From: Fimbriimonadaceae bacterium
GTDB taxonomy: Bacteria; Armatimonadota; Fimbriimonadia; Fimbriimonadales; Fimbriimonadaceae
Length of the DNA stretch: 64,000 nt
Direction of reading: 5' to 3'
Assembly (NCBI GenBank): GCA_026129685.1
Contig: JAHCHO010000007.1
Coordinates: 62,001-126,000 of the forward strand
This document shows positions 61,424-64,000 of this stretch, piece after piece. Position 1 is the first letter of the stretch. Every line of letters begins with the position of its first letter. The translations under genes and the position numbers were made by a program. The notes under the pieces were generated by a model that worked only from the letters and a program-made list of their open reading frames with translations, did not search any database and was not told the origin of the DNA.

Positions 61424-62686
61424 TTAGTGCCGAATCTTGCCCCAGTACTTCGCGTAGTCGAAGCCGGGGGAGTGGTCGGGGACGTGACACGGCGCACAGG
61501 CACGGGGGCCGCGCTTGGGCATCTTCACTTTGGTCGGCGACTTGGCGTGCGCCAGACCGGGACCGTGGCAACTCTCGCAACCCACGTCGGTCAGTTGCGG
61601 GGTCTTGGCCCGGGAGCGAAAGCCCGACGCGGAGTGAAGACCCACCACATGGCAACCCACGCAGTCCGGGTCCGCGTCGTGTCGCTCACGCTCCAAGGTG
61701 CGAAGCGCTCCTGCGTGTGCCGACTTACGCCACACCCGGTCAGCGTTGGAATGACACGACGCGCACACCTTGTTCCCCGCGAATAGGGGCGTCCGCTCGC
61801 GCGGGATCACCGCCATGAGTTTCTCCCGCCGAACCCGGTCGAGGTAGGTTTCGAAGCGGCGGCTTGCATCGGGATCGTCCTTTACCTCCGAACCCAGCGA
61901 GACGACTGCGTACCGTGAGAACGCGCCGTCAAACCGCAGTCGGACGAGGTGCTTGCCCTTCTCACCCGGCGTGACCAGCCAAACGTTGCCAACCATTATC
62001 GGGGCCGGCGGCGGGTCGGCGGTCAAGCGGTAGACCACCAACGCGAAAGTCGGAAAGGCCCGGGCGAGGCGTTGCGCCTCCGCCAACGGTCCGTCCAGCA
62101 TCAGCACCGGCCGCAGCCCCGCTTGCTCGGCTTCGGCAACCAAGGCGCGCACCGCGCCGTCGGTCGGAACCGTCCGCTCCCGCAGGGCTGGGGCCATCCG
62201 AGAGGCGGCGACGCTCACCCCGCCGACCAGAAACGGCCCGACGGCGCGATTCGACGGAAGTGGGTTCGTGGGGGACTCGCGCAACGACCCGGAGATCAAC
62301 CGCCCACCGGAGAGCCGCGCGATCGAGGCGACCGCCCCCGGCCCGAGGCTCGCGTCCTCGTGCGCCAGGTTGATGGCTCCGGCCTTCAGATCCGCCAGAA
62401 TCTCCGCCATTGTCTCCGCTTTCATCTCCGCCTGGCGGCCGAGCCCGTCCGAAAGAGGGCCATTCTCCAAGTATACGGTTCGGTTTGGGACGGTCAGCGA
62501 GCGCACCGCCGTCGCCTTGCGGCGGATGCCCCCCGTCATCGGCAGGCTGCACCCGCAAGGCGCCAGATTCCCCCTCGTGTCCCCACCGACGATCACCGTC
62601 CACGCCTCGTCCGGAGCGGGCGCGAAGGCCAGCGAAAGGCCAATCGCGACGAGACCGACCGACAGCCCGACCCAACCGACCCTCAT
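61424..62686 (-). CDS. Tetrahaem cytochrome c with 5'-nucleotidase-like N-terminal domain
   Basis: A 420-residue exported protein (hydrophobic N-terminus to about residue 22). Residues 30-230 resemble the UshA-type metallophosphatase/5'-nucleotidase fold: VGGDTRGNLAPCGC and MTGGIRRKATAV. Residues about 300-410 hold four c-type haem sites: CASCH (308-312), CVGCH (342-346), CESCH (370-374) and CAPCH (397-401), in the pattern of cytochrome c554-like domains. It overlaps the next gene by 4 bp. The combination suggests a periplasmic electron carrier. Confidence 0.85.
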   Translation of the reverse strand: MRVGWVGLSVGLVAIGLSLAFAPAPDEAWTVIVGGDTRGNLAPCGCSLPMTGGIRRKATAVRSLTVPNRTVYLENGPLSDGLGRQAEMKAETMAEILADLKAGAINLAHEDASLGPGAVASIARLSGGRLISGSLRESPTNPLPSNRAVGPFLVGGVSVAASRMAPALRERTVPTDGAVRALVAEAEQAGLRPVLMLDGPLAEAQRLARAFPTFALVVYRLTADPPPAPIMVGNVWLVTPGEKGKHLVRLRFDGAFSRYAVVSLGSEVKDDPDASRRFETYLDRVRREKLMAVIPRERTPLFAGNKVCASCHSNADRVWRKSAHAGALRTLERERHDADPDCVGCHVVGLHSASGFRSRAKTPQLTDVGCESCHGPGLAHAKSPTKVKMPKRGPRACAPCHVPDHSPGFDYAKYWGKIRH

Positions 62687-64000
62687 CGCACGATCGCCTG
62701 AACCGGGACGCGGATCGTCGGCTGGCGAGGATCGTCCGTCTTGATCACCACGATGGCCTCGAAGCGCCCGGTCAGAAGCCCACTTGCCACTTTGCCATCG
62801 ATCCGATACTCGGAACCGTTGCGGTGGGGGGTCAGCCGAAGCGAAAGACTCTTATTCATACAAGTTAGGGACGTAATCTTGAACGGTTGTCCAGGACGGC
62901 TGACCAGAAACCAGAAGTCGGTGGGGGCTTTGCCCACTTCGCCCAGGTAGACCGTCTCCGGCAAGGCGACGATGCCCTTCTGGACGGTGAACCCATACTG
63001 CATCCGCTTGAAGATCGGGTGGTCCGTGTCAAGCACGATCGCGGCCGTCGGCCGTCCGGGAGGAATCAGGGACCCGATCTTGACGTGCAACCGATAGCCG
63101 CGCCGGGGCTTGGCCGCCTCGTTGGACTCGGGGTCCGCCAAGGTACCCACCCACGGCGTCACCATAACCGACCCGGCGATCCCGTCGATGCGCGGGTTCG
63201 AGGGCTTCAAGCGAACGCTCTCTTCCATCACCAGGTAGGCGTCGAATTCGGTCGTTCCGTCGGGCTTGGCGACGAATCCCGGTCCGCTTGGCGCGATGAT
63301 CCGGTACAAAGGCTCCACGCGGAGGCGGAAGTCGAACGTTCGCGTCGGGAAGTCCACATCGTTCGTCAGTATCTCCATCCGCTTCTGAAGGTCGCCGAGG
63401 AAGTCGATCGTGTCCACCCTTACGGTGGACATCGCGGATTCACCGGGTGGCACCGGGTTGACCTGCTTGGGCGTCAGGCAAGAGCAGTCAGGAAGAATGA
63501 GTACGCTGAGCGGTGCGTTCCCCTGGTTGTCGATCTGGACACTGAAGCTCACGTCGTCCCCTTGGCGAACAGGTTTGCCCGTCCATCGGAGCGGGTCGAT
63601 TCGGGCGCGCGGACGGGCGGGTTCGACCGACGTCTTGGACTCAACCAAGCGACGGTGCTCTTCCGCGCACTCCAGGAGGCGGCGGGCGATCCCGCCCTCG
63701 ATCGGAAGCACCGTGGCCCTCCCCAGTCCGGCCAGGTCGGTGCGGCCCATCGAAGAGCCCTTGAGAGGAAGCCAGGCGACCCCGAAGTAAGCGCCAAGGG
63801 CGTACTGCATCTCCGCTTGAATCTCCACGGCCGAGGCGACCGCCTTGTTGGGCCCGCGCTTCAGGGCGATGACCGTTTCGAGGCGCGGGTCCTGCGGGGC
63901 CTCGGAGAAGAGGTGGGCCGCCCCGCCCGGGTCGCCGCCGGGCACGGCAGGTGGGAGCGTCTCCGCAAAGGAGAGCACGAGGTCGGCGCGGCCCGTCCGG
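62683..64000 (-). CDS. DUF1573-domain protein, 5' end outside the window
   Basis: The frame is open to the window edge, so the start lies beyond 64000; the GTG at 63978 is probably internal. A DUF1573 domain is seen at about residues 120-230 (counting from the GTG): VSFSVQIDNQGNAPLSVLILPDCSCL, then VRVDTIDFLGDLQKRMEILTNDV. A second, degenerate copy may follow (VYLGEVGKAPTDFWFLV, ending IKTDDPRQPTIRVPVQAIVR). Such proteins are usually exported and of unknown function. It overlaps the cytochrome gene by 4 bp (ATGA). Confidence 0.8.
   Translation of the reverse strand, partial: RTGRADLVLSFAETLPPAVPGGDPGGAAHLFSEAPQDPRLETVIALKRGPNKAVASAVEIQAEMQYALGAYFGVAWLPLKGSSMGRTDLAGLGRATVLPIEGGIARRLLECAEEHRRLVESKTSVEPARPRARIDPLRWTGKPVRQGDDVSFSVQIDNQGNAPLSVLILPDCSCLTPKQVNPVPPGESAMSTVRVDTIDFLGDLQKRMEILTNDVDFPTRTFDFRLRVEPLYRIIAPSGPGFVAKPDGTTEFDAYLVMEESVRLKPSNPRIDGIAGSVMVTPWVGTLADPESNEAAKPRRGYRLHVKIGSLIPPGRPTAAIVLDTDHPIFKRMQYGFTVQKGIVALPETVYLGEVGKAPTDFWFLVSRPGQPFKITSLTCMNKSLSLRLTPHRNGSEYRIDGKVASGLLTGRFEAIVVIKTDDPRQPTIRVPVQAIVR

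Noticed and set aside
1-64000. CRISPR arrays, insertion sequences, prophage or integrase genes
   Set aside because: I found no regularly spaced repeats, transposase, integrase or phage gene, and no att-like duplication around the tRNA-Ser.

Overview
The window is GC-rich, densely packed bacterial chromosome. RCC1-like repeat proteins ending in dockerin-like Asn/Asp repeats, secreted proteins with short AQ-type signal peptides, frequent TTG/GTG starts and the mix of metabolic genes suggest Armatimonadota, probably a Fimbriimonadia-type organism. That placement is an inference from gene content. It is not based on a marker-gene tree.

Region by region. 1-2705: the end of a SUF iron-sulfur operon (sufS, sufU, DUF59/SufT, a Cys-containing Rrf2 regulator, an A-type carrier). 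2727-5628: rpsO-pnp behind a clear sigma70-type promoter, closed by a perfect hairpin. 5695-13113: a NodB-like secreted protein, tatA, a cluster of an unknown protein, a PqqD-like protein and a minimal FtsX/ABC exporter, then gatA and gatC. 13214-18360: a membrane-anchored YyaL-like protein without its CxxC, tRNA-Ser(CGA), and two LuxR-HTH/PAS regulators, one of them frameshifted. 18441-22499: a respiratory operon with a CydA-like membrane protein, Rieske protein, full-length cytochrome b, and a CydA-like protein fused to a c-type haem domain. A 24-bp perfect palindrome lies between this operon and the divergent LuxR-PAS gene. 22519-29001: two secreted hydrolases, a thioredoxin and a nuoG without other nuo genes. 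29420-34924: an ankyrin protein, a glycosyltransferase, DinB, and araB-araD. 34951-43076: two tandem RCC1/dockerin-like proteins, an amidase, a PhyH oxygenase and a caspase-fold protein lacking its catalytic Cys. 43073-47767: a sugar kinase-like protein, infA and a sugar ABC transporter. 48007-49980: two dockerin-like secreted proteins, one with a 12-G tract near its start. 49984-57768: recG, then atpZ/I-B-E-F-H-A-G, with beta and epsilon absent. 57765-end: a VapC-type toxin with a frameshifted antitoxin, GH140-like and GH20-like glycosidases, and a tetrahaem cytochrome next to a DUF1573 protein.

Several sets appear to work together. The SUF genes build Fe-S clusters needed by the Rieske protein and NuoG. 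The cytochrome locus probably links quinol oxidation to a c-type haem carrier and so to the proton gradient used by the ATP synthase. The sugar ABC transporter, the NahK-like kinase, AraB/AraD and the GH140/GH20 enzymes point to use of plant or microbial polysaccharides. Convergent genes often share four-base stop codons (CTAG, TTAA, CTAA), so little DNA is non-coding. The only gene-free stretch over 300 bp is 29002-29419.
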